A DNA stretch of 64,000 nucleotides from Pedobacter heparinus DSM 2366 (GCF_000023825.1 NC_013061.1:2976001-3040000); one strand, 5' to 3'; counted from the stretch's first letter, positions 9,768-18,949 are shown. Program-made: numbers and translations. The notes: generated by a model from the sequence alone, not told the origin.

Positions 9768-10766
9768 ATGGGACTGATCAGCTTTACGAATAAAGGAGTT
9801 TACTGCAAACAGGGTGATTTTTATATCGACCCATGGCGTCCGGTTAACCTTGCGGTTACTACTCATGGCCATTCAGACCACGTAAAATGGGGTAGCAACG
9901 CTTATTTATGTCACGAGCTGACAAGCCCTATCCTGAAACAGCGGCTTGGCGAGCTAAACATAGAAACACTTCCTTATGGTAAAGAAATCAGCATCAACGG
10001 GGTTAAAATAAGCCTCTTTCCGGCAGGCCATGTAATTGGCTCGGCCCAGGTCAGGCTCGAATATAAAGGGGAGGTATGCGTGGTATCCGGCGATTATAAG
10101 GTAACTGATGATGGCATCAGTACTGCTTTCGAACCTGTTAAATGTAACACCTTTGTATCTGAAAGCACATTTGGGCTTCCCATATACAAATGGCAGCCGC
10201 AGCAGCTGATACTGGATCAGATCAGGGAATGGATATCCGGCAATCAGGATAAACAGAAAACCAGCGTACTGGTTGCTTACAGCTTAGGCAAGGCGCAACG
10301 GCTCGTAGCCGGACTTGCAGGCTATCGCCCTGTGTATGTCCACAACTCCATTGCCAATTTAAATGATGCTTTTAAAACAGCCGGAGTAAATTTGCCGGAA
10401 ACAATAAGGGTCACCGCTGAAACCAGCAAAGAGGAACTCCAAAAAGGAATAGTGATTGTGCCTCCTGCACTTGCAGAAGGGCGCTGGATAAAAACCTTAA
10501 GCAACGCAGCTACGGGGGTATGCTCGGGCTGGATGCAGGTAAGGGCGGGCAGAAGATGGAGAAGTGCCGATGCCGGTTTTGCCTTAAGTGATCATGCCGA
10601 CTGGCCTGGCTTATTATCGGCCATTAAGGCAACTGAAGCAGAAAAAGTGTTTGTAACGCATGGCTACAGTGCTACGTTCGCAAAGTACCTTAATGAAATT
10701 GGCATTGAAGCGGAAGAAGTAAAAACCCAATACGGTAACGAAGATGACGATGAAGCGTTTCACTAA
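9768..10766 (+). CDS. Ligase-associated DNA exonuclease (metallo-beta-lactamase/beta-CASP fold)
   Basis: 332 residues. The metal-binding motif HGHSDH is at residues 33-38, a further conserved His at 88 (FPAGHVIGSAQ), Asp109 in VSGDY, and the late motif ALSDHADW near residue 275, matching SNM1/CPSF73-like nucleases. The protein belongs to the family encoded beside bacterial ATP-dependent DNA ligases and is expected to act on DNA ends in repair. It is the first gene of a four-gene repair cluster; its 3' end overlaps the ligase start by 17 bp, suggesting translational coupling. Family members are known in proteobacteria (the Pseudomonas putida repair cluster) and are common in Bacteroidota. Cytoplasmic; no signal peptide. 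Start is the first ATG, just ahead of the conserved GLISFTNKGVYC. Confidence 0.93.
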   Translation: MGLISFTNKGVYCKQGDFYIDPWRPVNLAVTTHGHSDHVKWGSNAYLCHELTSPILKQRLGELNIETLPYGKEISINGVKISLFPAGHVIGSAQVRLEYKGEVCVVSGDYKVTDDGISTAFEPVKCNTFVSESTFGLPIYKWQPQQLILDQIREWISGNQDKQKTSVLVAYSLGKAQRLVAGLAGYRPVYVHNSIANLNDAFKTAGVNLPETIRVTAETSKEELQKGIVIVPPALAEGRWIKTLSNAATGVCSGWMQVRAGRRWRSADAGFALSDHADWPGLLSAIKATEAEKVFVTHGYSATFAKYLNEIGIEAEEVKTQYGNEDDDEAFH

Positions 10767-12357
10767 ACTCATACAACAGCTGGAAATGAGCAATAAGACC
10801 AACGACAAAATTGCCGCGCTGGTTGACTATTTTAATGAAGCTGATGAACTGGATAAACCTTATGTAATTGCCATGTTTACCGGAAAAAGACCTAAAAGAC
10901 CGGTAAGCACCGCCTTGATCAGGCAATGGGCCACAGCATTGAGCGGAATTCCGGAATGGCTTTTTTCAGAGTGTTACCACAATGTGGGCGACCTGAGTGA
11001 GACCATTGCCCTGGTGCTCCCGCCTGCATCGGAACTTAGCACAAGGAAACTCCATGAATGGATCAATGAGCTGGCTTTACTGAACGGCAAAGATGATGAC
11101 GATAAAAAAACTTTCATTTTAAAAGCCTGGGATAGCCTGGAAACACAGGAACGTTTCATTTTTAACAAACTGATATCTGGCAATTTCAGAATAGGTGTAT
11201 CCGGCAAAATGCTGGTCAATGCACTGGCCAGACAAACCGGTACAGAAAGCAGTAAAATCATGCACAGCATTATGGGCAAATGGGAACCCTCGCAGATCAG
11301 TTACCAGGACCTGATGGCAGGGGCTCATGTGAATACCGACAGCTCCTGGCCCTACCCTTTTTGCCTGGCATATGCGCTTGAAGCGGAACCAGGTGCACTG
11401 GGCGAACCTTTGGAATGGCAGGCAGAATGGAAATGGGATGGCATACGCGGACAAATTGTAAAACGCAATGGCGAGCTTTTTATCTGGTCGCGGGGCGAGG
11501 AGCTGGTAACTGAGCAATTCCCGGAGCTGCACTTTTTAAAAGATGAGCTGGAGGATGGAACAGTACTGGATGGAGAAATACTTTCTGTAAAAGATGGAAA
11601 AGTACAGGCATTTAGCTTGCTGCAACAAAGGCTAAACAGAAAAACCATCAGTAAGGCCCAGCTAAGCGACGCCCCGATAGGATTCTTTACATACGACCTT
11701 TTGGAGCATAAGGGAAGAGATTTAAGATCAGATGCCTTAAGTCTGCGCCGGGAACTGCTGACAAAAACTATTGAAGATCTGCTCACTAAACATGTAGTGC
11801 TCCTGTCGCCGGTTATTGAATTTAAAAGCTGGGCGCAACTGGCAAAACTCAGAACCATATCGAGGGATATCAACCGTGAAGGCATCATGTTAAAAAAAAT
11901 GGATTCCTTATACCACAGTGGCAGGAAGCGCGGCGACTGGTGGAAATGGAAAATAAACCCTTATACAGTGGATACTGTAATGATCTACGCCCAGAAAGGC
12001 AGTGGCCGCAGGGCCAGCTTTTTTACCGATTATACTTTTGCTGTCCGCGATGGGGAAAAACTGGTTACGGTAGCAAAAGCTTATTCCGGATTAACAGACA
12101 AAGAAATTAAAGAAGTAAACGCTTTTGTTGTAAAAAATGCAATTGAAAAATTTGGCCCGGTAAGAACTGTTAGACCGGAACTGGTATTTGAAATTGCATT
12201 TGAAGGAATAGCAGAAAGCAAAAGGCACAAAGCAGGTCTGGCCCTCAGGTTTCCGCGTATTGCCCGATGGAGAAAGGACAAGAAAGCAGATGAGATCAAT
12301 ACCCTTGATGATTTAAAGCAATTGCTTCAGGCTACATTATTGCCTGCCAAAGCTTAA
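10750..12357 (+). CDS. ATP-dependent DNA ligase (cluster-associated, LigB type)
   Basis: 535 residues from the ATG at 10750 (an in-frame ATG at 10744 adds two residues; MKRFTKLIQ is the usual family beginning). An N-terminal DNA-binding domain (about 1-200) is followed by the nucleotidyltransferase domain with motif I EWKWDGIRG, its Lys at about residue 228 being the AMP acceptor, motif III-like FTYDLLEHKGRDLR, motif IV EGIMLKK and motif V WWKWK. A C-terminal OB-fold follows (PELVFEIAFEGI). It seals nicks using ATP and is additional to the NAD-dependent LigA expected elsewhere in the genome. It overlaps the exonuclease gene by 17 bp and precedes the Lhr-type helicase by 33 bp. No Ku or polymerase domain is present, so this is not the LigD end-joining system. 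Confidence 0.95.
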   Translation: MKRFTKLIQQLEMSNKTNDKIAALVDYFNEADELDKPYVIAMFTGKRPKRPVSTALIRQWATALSGIPEWLFSECYHNVGDLSETIALVLPPASELSTRKLHEWINELALLNGKDDDDKKTFILKAWDSLETQERFIFNKLISGNFRIGVSGKMLVNALARQTGTESSKIMHSIMGKWEPSQISYQDLMAGAHVNTDSSWPYPFCLAYALEAEPGALGEPLEWQAEWKWDGIRGQIVKRNGELFIWSRGEELVTEQFPELHFLKDELEDGTVLDGEILSVKDGKVQAFSLLQQRLNRKTISKAQLSDAPIGFFTYDLLEHKGRDLRSDALSLRRELLTKTIEDLLTKHVVLLSPVIEFKSWAQLAKLRTISRDINREGIMLKKMDSLYHSGRKRGDWWKWKINPYTVDTVMIYAQKGSGRRASFFTDYTFAVRDGEKLVTVAKAYSGLTDKEIKEVNAFVVKNAIEKFGPVRTVRPELVFEIAFEGIAESKRHKAGLALRFPRIARWRKDKKADEINTLDDLKQLLQATLLPAKA

Positions 12358-12390
12358 ATTTACAGTGCAGACCCCTGCTTATTTTGAAAG

Positions 12391-14913
12391 ATGAAACTGG
12401 AAACAAGTAAAGGATACAAACAGGTAATTAAATGGCTGAAAAGCAACAGGAAAAAGCCCTTTAAATTCCAGACAGATGCCTGGCAATATTATGCCGAGGG
12501 GTACAGCGGCCTGGTAAATGCACCTACCGGATTTGGTAAAACCTTTTCTATTTTTCTAGCAGCTGTAATTGATGAGCTGAATACCCGGGCCGGTCTGGAA
12601 AAACGGCAGGCTAAAAAGAAAGCAATGGTAAAACGGACTTCCGGATTAAAATTAATGTGGATTACCCCACTCCGTTCATTGGCAAAAGACCTGGCCCGTG
12701 CCATGCGTGAGGTTTGCATGGAACTGGAATTGGACTGGCATATTGGCGTACGCAACGGCGATACCCCGCAAAATGAAAAACTGAAACAAAAAAAAGCAAT
12801 GCCAGAGGTATTGATCATTACCCCGGAAAGCATCCATTTATTGCTTGCCCAGAAAAATACGCATAGCTATTTTGACCAGCTGCAATGTATTGTGGCCGAT
12901 GAATGGCACGAGCTTTTGGGCAGCAAACGCGGGGTAATGACCGAACTGGGCATATCCAGGATCAAAGGCCTGCTGAAAGAAAGGCATCCGGAAAGGTTAC
13001 TCCGGATATGGGGCATATCGGCCACTATCGGTAATATGGAACAGGCCATGGAAGTGCTGGTACCTTATCCCGATGTACCGAAGACCATTGTTAAGGCCGA
13101 CCTTGAAAAGAAAATTGACATCCGTTCTATTTTACCGGACCATATTGATCTATTGCCATGGGCCGGACACCTTGGACATAAACTGGCAGAGAAACTGTTG
13201 CCCATAATTTACAAAAGTAAAACCACACTGATATTTACCAATACCCGGGGCCAGGCTGAACTCTGGTACCAGACCTTGCTGGCCCTGGATGAAAACCTGG
13301 CAGGCCTGTTGGCCATCCATCATGGTTCTATCGACTACGAGCTAAGGAACTGGATTGAAGACGCACTCCATTCAGGCTCCCTGAAAGCAGTGATCAGCAC
13401 TTCATCCTTAGATCTGGGTGTAGATTTTAAGCCTGTAGATACGGTGGTACAGATCGGCTCGCCCAAAGGGGTAGCCCGTTTTTTACAGCGGGCCGGGCGC
13501 AGCGGACACTCACCTTACGAAACATCGACCATTTATTTTTTACCCACACATGCCCTGGAACTGGTAGAAGCAGCCGCCATTAAAGAGGCTGCAAAAACGC
13601 AGGATATAGAAAGCCGTGAACCTGTCGTCATGGCTTTTGACACGCTGATCCAGTACCTGGTTACACTTGCCGTTGGCGATGGCTTTGATGAAGCCAGGCT
13701 TTTTTTTGAAGTGAAAGAAACTTATGCTTTTAGTGAATTGCTGCCGCAGGAATGGAGCTGGATCATGCAGTTTATTACTACCGGAGGTGACAGTTTAACC
13801 GCTTACAATGAATTTAGTAAGGTGAGCCTGGTTGATGGACTTTGGAAAGTAGAAAGCAGGCAGACAGCCATGCGCCATCGCCTGCACATCGGCACTATAG
13901 TGAGCGATCCGATGTTGAAAGTTAAATTCATTACGGGTGGATATATCGGCATGATCGAAGAATCGTTTATTGCAAGGATGAAACCTGGTAGCAGTTTTAC
14001 ACTGGCCGGAAGGGTACTTGAATTTATTATGGTCAAAGAGATGACAGTTGTGGTACGCAAAAGTAAAGTGAAAAGGGCCATTACCCCCAGCTGGATGGGT
14101 GGCCGCATCTCATTAACTGCCAACCTGGGTGCCATATTGCGAAAAAAATACAATGAAACGCTTTACAAAACACATCAGGATATAGAACTGGACTTCATTT
14201 TTCCTTTATTTCAAAAACAGGAAAAAGTATCTCATGTACCCAGGGACGATGAATTCCTGATAGAACTGATTGCCACAAAAGATGGACATCACCTGTTTGC
14301 TTATCCTTTTGAAGGCCGGCAGGTACATGAAATCATGGCGGCACTGATTGCTTACCGTCTGGGCAAAACCACCCCTATTTCTTTTTCTATAGCCATGAAT
14401 GATTATGGTTTTGAGCTGTTGAGTGAACAACCCATCCCTGTGGAAGAAAACGACATTAAAAACTTGTTCAGTCCGAAAAACCTGGCGGAAGATATTGTGG
14501 CCAGCATCAATGCCACAGAAATGGCAAGACGCAAATTCAGGGACATCGCCTGCATTTCAGGGCTGGTATTTCAGGGTTTCCCAGGAAAGTACATTGCAAA
14601 TAAACATTTACAATCTTCGGCAGCCTTGTTTTTTAATGTATTTAGCGATTACGACCATCACAATTTGCTACTGCGACAGGCCTATGATGAAGCTTTTTAT
14701 CAGCAGATTGAAGAACCCAGACTGGCCGCTGCTTTACAGCGTATACAAAACAGTAAACTTATCGTAACCAAACCGGAAAGTTATACGCCGTTATGTTTTC
14801 CAATTAAAGTAGACAGTTTAAGGGACAGCATGAGTTCTGAAGAATTAAGTCAGCGCATTCAAAGGATGACCACAGAAACAGAGAAAAAAAATAAAAAAAG
14901 ACATGAACATTAA
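12391..14913 (+). CDS. Ligase-associated DEXH-box helicase (Lhr-core family)
   Basis: 840 residues with superfamily 2 motifs in order: APTGFGKT (residues 44-51, Walker A), DEWH (170-173, motif II), SAT (210-212, motif III), STSSLDLGVDF (about 336-346, motif V) and QRAGRSGH (366-373, motif VI). After the RecA-like pair comes the long Lhr-core region with winged helix and a DUF4145-like beta-barrel. Lhr-core proteins are ATP-driven 3'-to-5' helicases in DNA repair. The extra ~450 residues after motif VI match the Lhr-core size. It lies between the ligase (33 bp gap) and PdeM (11 bp overlap), so the operon order is exonuclease, ligase, helicase, endonuclease. The C-terminus is lysine-rich (TEKKNKKRHEH). 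Confidence 0.94.
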   Translation: MKLETSKGYKQVIKWLKSNRKKPFKFQTDAWQYYAEGYSGLVNAPTGFGKTFSIFLAAVIDELNTRAGLEKRQAKKKAMVKRTSGLKLMWITPLRSLAKDLARAMREVCMELELDWHIGVRNGDTPQNEKLKQKKAMPEVLIITPESIHLLLAQKNTHSYFDQLQCIVADEWHELLGSKRGVMTELGISRIKGLLKERHPERLLRIWGISATIGNMEQAMEVLVPYPDVPKTIVKADLEKKIDIRSILPDHIDLLPWAGHLGHKLAEKLLPIIYKSKTTLIFTNTRGQAELWYQTLLALDENLAGLLAIHHGSIDYELRNWIEDALHSGSLKAVISTSSLDLGVDFKPVDTVVQIGSPKGVARFLQRAGRSGHSPYETSTIYFLPTHALELVEAAAIKEAAKTQDIESREPVVMAFDTLIQYLVTLAVGDGFDEARLFFEVKETYAFSELLPQEWSWIMQFITTGGDSLTAYNEFSKVSLVDGLWKVESRQTAMRHRLHIGTIVSDPMLKVKFITGGYIGMIEESFIARMKPGSSFTLAGRVLEFIMVKEMTVVVRKSKVKRAITPSWMGGRISLTANLGAILRKKYNETLYKTHQDIELDFIFPLFQKQEKVSHVPRDDEFLIELIATKDGHHLFAYPFEGRQVHEIMAALIAYRLGKTTPISFSIAMNDYGFELLSEQPIPVEENDIKNLFSPKNLAEDIVASINATEMARRKFRDIACISGLVFQGFPGKYIANKHLQSSAALFFNVFSDYDHHNLLLRQAYDEAFYQQIEEPRLAAALQRIQNSKLIVTKPESYTPLCFPIKVDSLRDSMSSEELSQRIQRMTTETEKKNKKRHEH

Positions 14914-15538
14914 TTGCCGGGGGCAAAATTTAATATTGCATAAGGAAAGGGCCATATATTGGGAAGCACAACAAATATTGATTGTAAGTGACCTCCATAT
15001 TGGTAAATCTGCACATTTCAGAAAACATGGCATTCAGGTACCGGCAACAGTGGGCCTGACAGATCTGCACCGGCTGAACAATTTAATGACCATATTTTCA
15101 CCAAAAACACTGCTGGTTACGGGTGATATGTTCCACAATAACATCAACAGTGATGCCAATGCTTTCATGCAATGGAGAACTAGTTATCCGGACTTAAAAG
15201 TGATACTGGTTAAAGGCAACCACGACAATTTAAAGAATGAAGATTATGAGGCTTTGGGTATAGAAGTACACCATAAAGAATTTTTACAATATCCGTTCAG
15301 GTTTATACACGATAAGCCTGTAACTTATGATGCGTATTATAATATTTCGGGCCATATCCACCCCGGGGTGATCTTATATGGTAAGGCCCGGCAAAGATTA
15401 AAATTTCCCTGTTTTTATTTTGGCTTACATTGTGCAGTTTTACCAGCATTCAGCGTTTTCACCGGTTTAAAGCTTTTAACAGCAGCTGAAGGCGACAGGT
15501 TTTACGCCATAACACCGGAAAAAGTAATTGAAATTTAA
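14903..15538 (+). CDS. pdeM: PdeM/MPE-type metallophosphoesterase (DNA damage response endonuclease)
   Basis: 211 residues, the size of the ligase-associated phosphoesterase. Calcineurin-like metal ligands are visible: SDLHIGK (Asp30, His32), GDMFH (Asp75), GNHD (105-108) and SGHIHPG (His151, His153). Its homologue from the Pseudomonas putida repair cluster (MPE) is a manganese-dependent single-strand DNA endonuclease; the same activity is inferred here. It starts inside the helicase gene, overlapping its last 11 bp, so translation is probably coupled. It closes the repair operon and converges with the minus-strand di-iron protein gene, with only 2 bp between the two stop codons. Confidence 0.92.
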   Translation: MNINCRGQNLILHKERAIYWEAQQILIVSDLHIGKSAHFRKHGIQVPATVGLTDLHRLNNLMTIFSPKTLLVTGDMFHNNINSDANAFMQWRTSYPDLKVILVKGNHDNLKNEDYEALGIEVHHKEFLQYPFRFIHDKPVTYDAYYNISGHIHPGVILYGKARQRLKFPCFYFGLHCAVLPAFSVFTGLKLLTAAEGDRFYAITPEKVIEI

Positions 15539-15540
15539 AG

Positions 15541-16152
15541 TTAATTGCGCAATTGCTCGCCCAGATTACTGATCCAGCTGTCAAACATCTCCTGTTCTAT
15601 TCCAATCACCAGTTCGGCATGTTTTTGCCAGTCTGGAGAAAATGTTTTAAGCTGGTTGAGCATTTCTTCAAGGTGTCCTTCTTCTTCCAGGATGATCGAT
15701 TTAACATTTACTTTGCTTTTGGCATTTGTTAAAACCTGCTGATATACCGGATACAGTTCATCGGCACGTACTTCTATGGCATAAGTAACAAAGAGGTAGG
15801 CAGCAAATTTCAATTCGTGGCCACTCAAATTAAAATGCTGTTTCAGATAACGGCAAACCGCGACATCCAATGCATTTAAATAAAACTTGGTATGATTTGG
15901 TGTGAGCAGCTCCTCATTGGTATAGGTTTTACAAAGGTTACCATCGAGCTTCTCCAATTGTTTTTTCAGGTAATAAGCATGGCGGTGCTCTTCTGCGGCA
16001 TGTTTAAGGATGATCAGGTTTACCTGCTCTTTATGCTCGGAAGCGGAGATCTTTTTTGCACCTGCATTTTCCATATATGACAAGGTATTTAACCATTTTG
16101 CATGCAGTAAATTGTCATTAACTATACTTTCCAGGATCGGCTTAATGTTCAT
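15541..16152 (-). CDS. Ferritin-like di-iron domain protein of unknown function
   Basis: 203 residues, predicted all-helical and cytoplasmic. The spacing of acidic and His residues fits a four-helix di-iron carboxylate centre: Glu28 (YMENAG), Glu55-x-x-His58 (EEHRH), Glu127 (AIEVRADELY) and Glu157-x-x-His160 (EEEGHLEE). This E/ExxH/E/ExxH pattern is that of ferritin-like oxygenases, hydroxylases and oxidases; the ligand assignment is my reading, not a structural result. The gene sits 19 bp downstream of bioA on the same strand and is the last gene of that operon. Its function is not recognised. A role in an oxidative step linked to biotin-precursor metabolism, or in protection from peroxide or iron, would both fit. 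Confidence 0.75.
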   Translation of the reverse strand: MNIKPILESIVNDNLLHAKWLNTLSYMENAGAKKISASEHKEQVNLIILKHAAEEHRHAYYLKKQLEKLDGNLCKTYTNEELLTPNHTKFYLNALDVAVCRYLKQHFNLSGHELKFAAYLFVTYAIEVRADELYPVYQQVLTNAKSKVNVKSIILEEEGHLEEMLNQLKTFSPDWQKHAELVIGIEQEMFDSWISNLGEQLRN

Positions 16153-16171
16153 TGATCTCTTATTTAGGCTT

Positions 16172-17440
16172 TTATATTTCTTCTAAGGCTGTCAGAATAT
16201 TTTGGTAAATATACGCCAGATCTTCATCACTGATTACATAAGGTGGCAAAATATATAATATATTGCCCAGGGGACGCAATATGATACCACGTTCCAGAAA
16301 ATACAGGTAAAGCCGGTCGCGCAGGCCGTTCAGATAAGAAGTATCACCTTCCGTTTGCCATTCCATGACCAGTATAGTACCATTTTGCCTGACATTTTTA
16401 AGCTTGGGATGTCCGATAATGCTTTCAGAAAATACCTGGTGCCTGCTTTCTATTCTTTTAATGTTTTGCAGGGTTTCAGGCTGCAATAATATATCCAGAC
16501 TAGCCAAAGCGGCTGCACAGGCAACAGGATTGGCTGTAAACGAATGTCCGTGGTACAAGGTTTTAAGTTTGTCATCACTTAAAAAAGCATTAAAGATTTT
16601 GCTGTTGCAGGTGGTAACACCTAAAGGCATAGTACCGCCGGTGAGCCCTTTGGAAAGGCAAAATATATCTGGTTCTGTTTGCAATGCTTCGGTAGAAAAA
16701 TACTTTCCTGTACGGCCAAAACCTGTCATCACCTCATCTGCAATGGTCAATATACCATGTTTCTGACAGGTTTCAATTAACTGATCAAGATATATCGCTT
16801 CATACATGAGCATGCCGCCGGCACCAAGCACCATAGGTTCGAAAATAAAACAGGCCACTTCATTGGAAAGGTAATTGATCTTGGATTTGAGCTGCTCTAT
16901 ATTTTGAGCATTAGGCAGTTCAACAAACTCTACATCAAAAAGCAGCGGACTAAAGGGCTCTGTAAAAATACTGCGGCCGCTTACAGACATCGCCCCGAAG
17001 GTATCACCATGATAAGCGTCTTTAAAGGCAATGATTTTGGTACGCGGTTCTTTTGTGGTATTTACCCAATATTGCAGACACATTTTTAAGGCTACTTCTA
17101 CTGCTGTAGATCCGTTATCGCTATAAAACACTTTTTTCTGTACACCAGGCAGCAAGGGCAGCAACCGCTCGGCCAGCCGAACTGCCGGTTCATGTGTAAA
17201 ACCCGCAAAAATAACATGCTCCAGTGTATTCAACTGTTCAGCTACTTTTGCTGCAATATGCGGATGTGCGTGACCATGGATATTTACCCACCAGCTGGAA
17301 ACTGCATCAATATATTTCTTGCCTTTTTCGTCAAAAAGGTACACCCCTTCGCCCCTAACTATCGGAACATGTGGTAAATGGTTTTTCATTTGGGTGTAAG
17401 GATGCCAGATCACCTGTGCATCGCGGTTTATCAAACTCAT
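16172..17440 (-). CDS. bioA: Adenosylmethionine-8-amino-7-oxononanoate aminotransferase
   Basis: 422 residues, the usual length. BioA transfers an amino group from S-adenosylmethionine to 8-amino-7-oxononanoate, giving 7,8-diaminononanoate in biotin synthesis; PLP-dependent, cytoplasmic. Visible features: WHPYTQM near residues 12-18 (substrate and SAM site), SSWWVNIHGH (49-57), ADEVMTGFGRTG with Asp235 contacting the PLP ring nitrogen, and the PLP Lys264 in CLSKGLTGG. The start overlaps the stop of the upstream Nudix gene by 4 bp. No other bio gene is next to it, so this is a split biotin pathway. No BirA operator was found. Confidence 0.96.
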   Translation of the reverse strand: MSLINRDAQVIWHPYTQMKNHLPHVPIVRGEGVYLFDEKGKKYIDAVSSWWVNIHGHAHPHIAAKVAEQLNTLEHVIFAGFTHEPAVRLAERLLPLLPGVQKKVFYSDNGSTAVEVALKMCLQYWVNTTKEPRTKIIAFKDAYHGDTFGAMSVSGRSIFTEPFSPLLFDVEFVELPNAQNIEQLKSKINYLSNEVACFIFEPMVLGAGGMLMYEAIYLDQLIETCQKHGILTIADEVMTGFGRTGKYFSTEALQTEPDIFCLSKGLTGGTMPLGVTTCNSKIFNAFLSDDKLKTLYHGHSFTANPVACAAALASLDILLQPETLQNIKRIESRHQVFSESIIGHPKLKNVRQNGTILVMEWQTEGDTSYLNGLRDRLYLYFLERGIILRPLGNILYILPPYVISDEDLAYIYQNILTALEEI

Positions 17441-17877
17441 AGCGTGTATTGTTTCAATAATATTTCCACCACAGTTTTATCCGTTTTAAAGGTTACGTCA
17501 TCAGGTTTAAGTTTATCCAGGTCAATCCATCTGAACGATTGCAAAGCGCCATCCTCAAAATCAAAAGCCTTTGTTTTGAAGTTGAGCATTAGGGGCTCAA
17601 CCGACCTTACAAGGTAATATATACTCAGTATCTGGCTATCATTAAAAGACGACTGTTCATAAAAATCAGTAGTATACAAATGACCCAGCACTTCAATTTC
17701 TGCATTACATTCTTCCATAAATTCCCGTTTTAATGCATCTATAAGACCTTCGCCAAGTTCGAGCCCGCCACCGGGAAATTTACTGAAAATGCGGCCACCA
17801 GATTGCTCATCACTAACCAATACCTGATTGTTGTGGTTTATCAATAAACCGTATACCCTAACGTTAAAATAGCTCAT
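17437..17877 (-). CDS. Nudix family hydrolase
   Basis: 146 residues. The Nudix box is present in the G-x5-E-x7-REUxEE-x-x-x arrangement: Gly37, Glu43, Arg51-Glu52, Glu55-Glu56, with the usual Gly near position 58 replaced by Asn. These enzymes hydrolyse nucleoside diphosphates linked to another moiety; the substrate cannot be told. The protein begins with a beta-strand typical of the fold (FNVRVYGLLINHNNQVLV). It overlaps the CDF gene by one base upstream and bioA by 4 bp downstream, so it is translated as part of the CDF-Nudix-bioA operon. Confidence 0.92.
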   Translation of the reverse strand: MSYFNVRVYGLLINHNNQVLVSDEQSGGRIFSKFPGGGLELGEGLIDALKREFMEECNAEIEVLGHLYTTDFYEQSSFNDSQILSIYYLVRSVEPLMLNFKTKAFDFEDGALQSFRWIDLDKLKPDDVTFKTDKTVVEILLKQYTL

Positions 17878-18875
17878 TACTGGTCAAAATGTTTTTGGTT
17901 CTTGGTTGCGTTTTCAACTGTCCACTTAATCTCGCCCCTGAAAGGCTCCTGCCTTACCGGACATTCTTTCATTTTACAATAATTACAACAGGCAGGCAGA
18001 CAAGGATCGGCATGGATAAACAATTCCGTCTTTCTATCTGCATTTCCATTGATCATTTTATCTATTTCCGAGATCTCCTGGTGTACCTGGTTCAGGTCAA
18101 AATAATAAGGCAGGGTAATGTGGCAATCGATGTGCAGGTCTGCCCCATATTGCTGTGCCCTTAAATTGTGTACATCTATCCAGGGCTCTTTCCTGTTTTT
18201 TTGCAGGATGTTGATGATGGTCTCTACCAGGTCGATATTGCTCTCATCCATTAATCCACCTACCGATCTTCTGGTAAGCTTATAGCCATTGTAAATGATA
18301 TATAATCCCAGCAACATAGAGATGACACTGTCCATCCAGTAAATTGCAGTAAGCTTGATCAGTACAATTCCTATAACCAGGCCTGCACTGGTAATGGCAT
18401 CAGTTAAGAGGTGCTTTCCATCTGCTTCGAGGGTAATGGATTTATGCTTTTTACCGGTATTGATCAGATAATACCCTATGAAAAGATTAACCAGTCCTGT
18501 GGCCCCGATAATACTGGCACCTTCAAAAAGCTGTGTAATGGGTTTGGGATATATCAGGTCGTAGCCCGACTTAAAGACGATAATAATGCCCGCAATGGCA
18601 ATGAGTGTACCTTCTATAAAAGCAGAGAAAAACTCTACTTTTCCATGCCCGTAAGGATGATTTTCATCTTTAGGTAAAGTAGCCAGGTAAATACTGTAAA
18701 ATGCAAAGCTGCTGGCCAGTACATTTACAATACTTTCTGCGGCATCGGTAAGTATGGCATTGGAATGTGTAATAAAATAGGCGACAAATTTTGCCAGCAT
18801 CAGCACAATGCTAATGCACAATGCAATTAATATGGCTTTTTTCTGAGGTTGCAAATTGCTGAGTTTAGCATCCAA
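17877..18875 (-). CDS. Cation diffusion facilitator (CDF) metal efflux transporter
   Basis: 332 residues with about six membrane segments in the first 200 and a cytoplasmic C-terminal domain. The HPYGHGKVEFF motif (73-83) is typical of CDF proteins. The second intramembrane site is His155-x3-Asp159 (GKHLLTD). The first site reads Asp44-x3-Ser48 (LTDAAESIVN) rather than the usual Asp-x3-Asp, so metal choice may differ from zinc. The C-terminus carries five Cys in a short stretch (PCLPACCNYCKMKEC, about residues 295-310), unusual for the family. It exports divalent metal from the cytoplasm. It is the first gene of the minus-strand operon and is transcribed away from the aminotransferase gene. 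Confidence 0.93.
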   Translation of the reverse strand: MDAKLSNLQPQKKAILIALCISIVLMLAKFVAYFITHSNAILTDAAESIVNVLASSFAFYSIYLATLPKDENHPYGHGKVEFFSAFIEGTLIAIAGIIIVFKSGYDLIYPKPITQLFEGASIIGATGLVNLFIGYYLINTGKKHKSITLEADGKHLLTDAITSAGLVIGIVLIKLTAIYWMDSVISMLLGLYIIYNGYKLTRRSVGGLMDESNIDLVETIINILQKNRKEPWIDVHNLRAQQYGADLHIDCHITLPYYFDLNQVHQEISEIDKMINGNADRKTELFIHADPCLPACCNYCKMKECPVRQEPFRGEIKWTVENATKNQKHFDQ

Positions 18876-18916
18876 AAATACTGTTTAACTGTCAATTTAT
18901 ATAAAAAGTATTTTTT

Positions 18917-18949
18917 TTAGTTTATAATGCCGTGAGGTTCATATATTTG
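18917..18949 (+). promoter_or_regulatory. Bacteroidota-type promoter of the aspartate aminotransferase gene
   Basis: A -7 box TATATTTG (18942-18949) fits TAnnTTTG. A weak -33 element TTAG sits at 18917-18920 with a 21-bp spacer. The ATG is 39 bp downstream of the -7 box. Confidence 0.6.

Noticed and set aside
11352..11888. 178-codon frame on the minus strand
   Set aside because: It is antisense to the well-defined DNA ligase gene and low in complexity (Ser-rich), a typical shadow frame.
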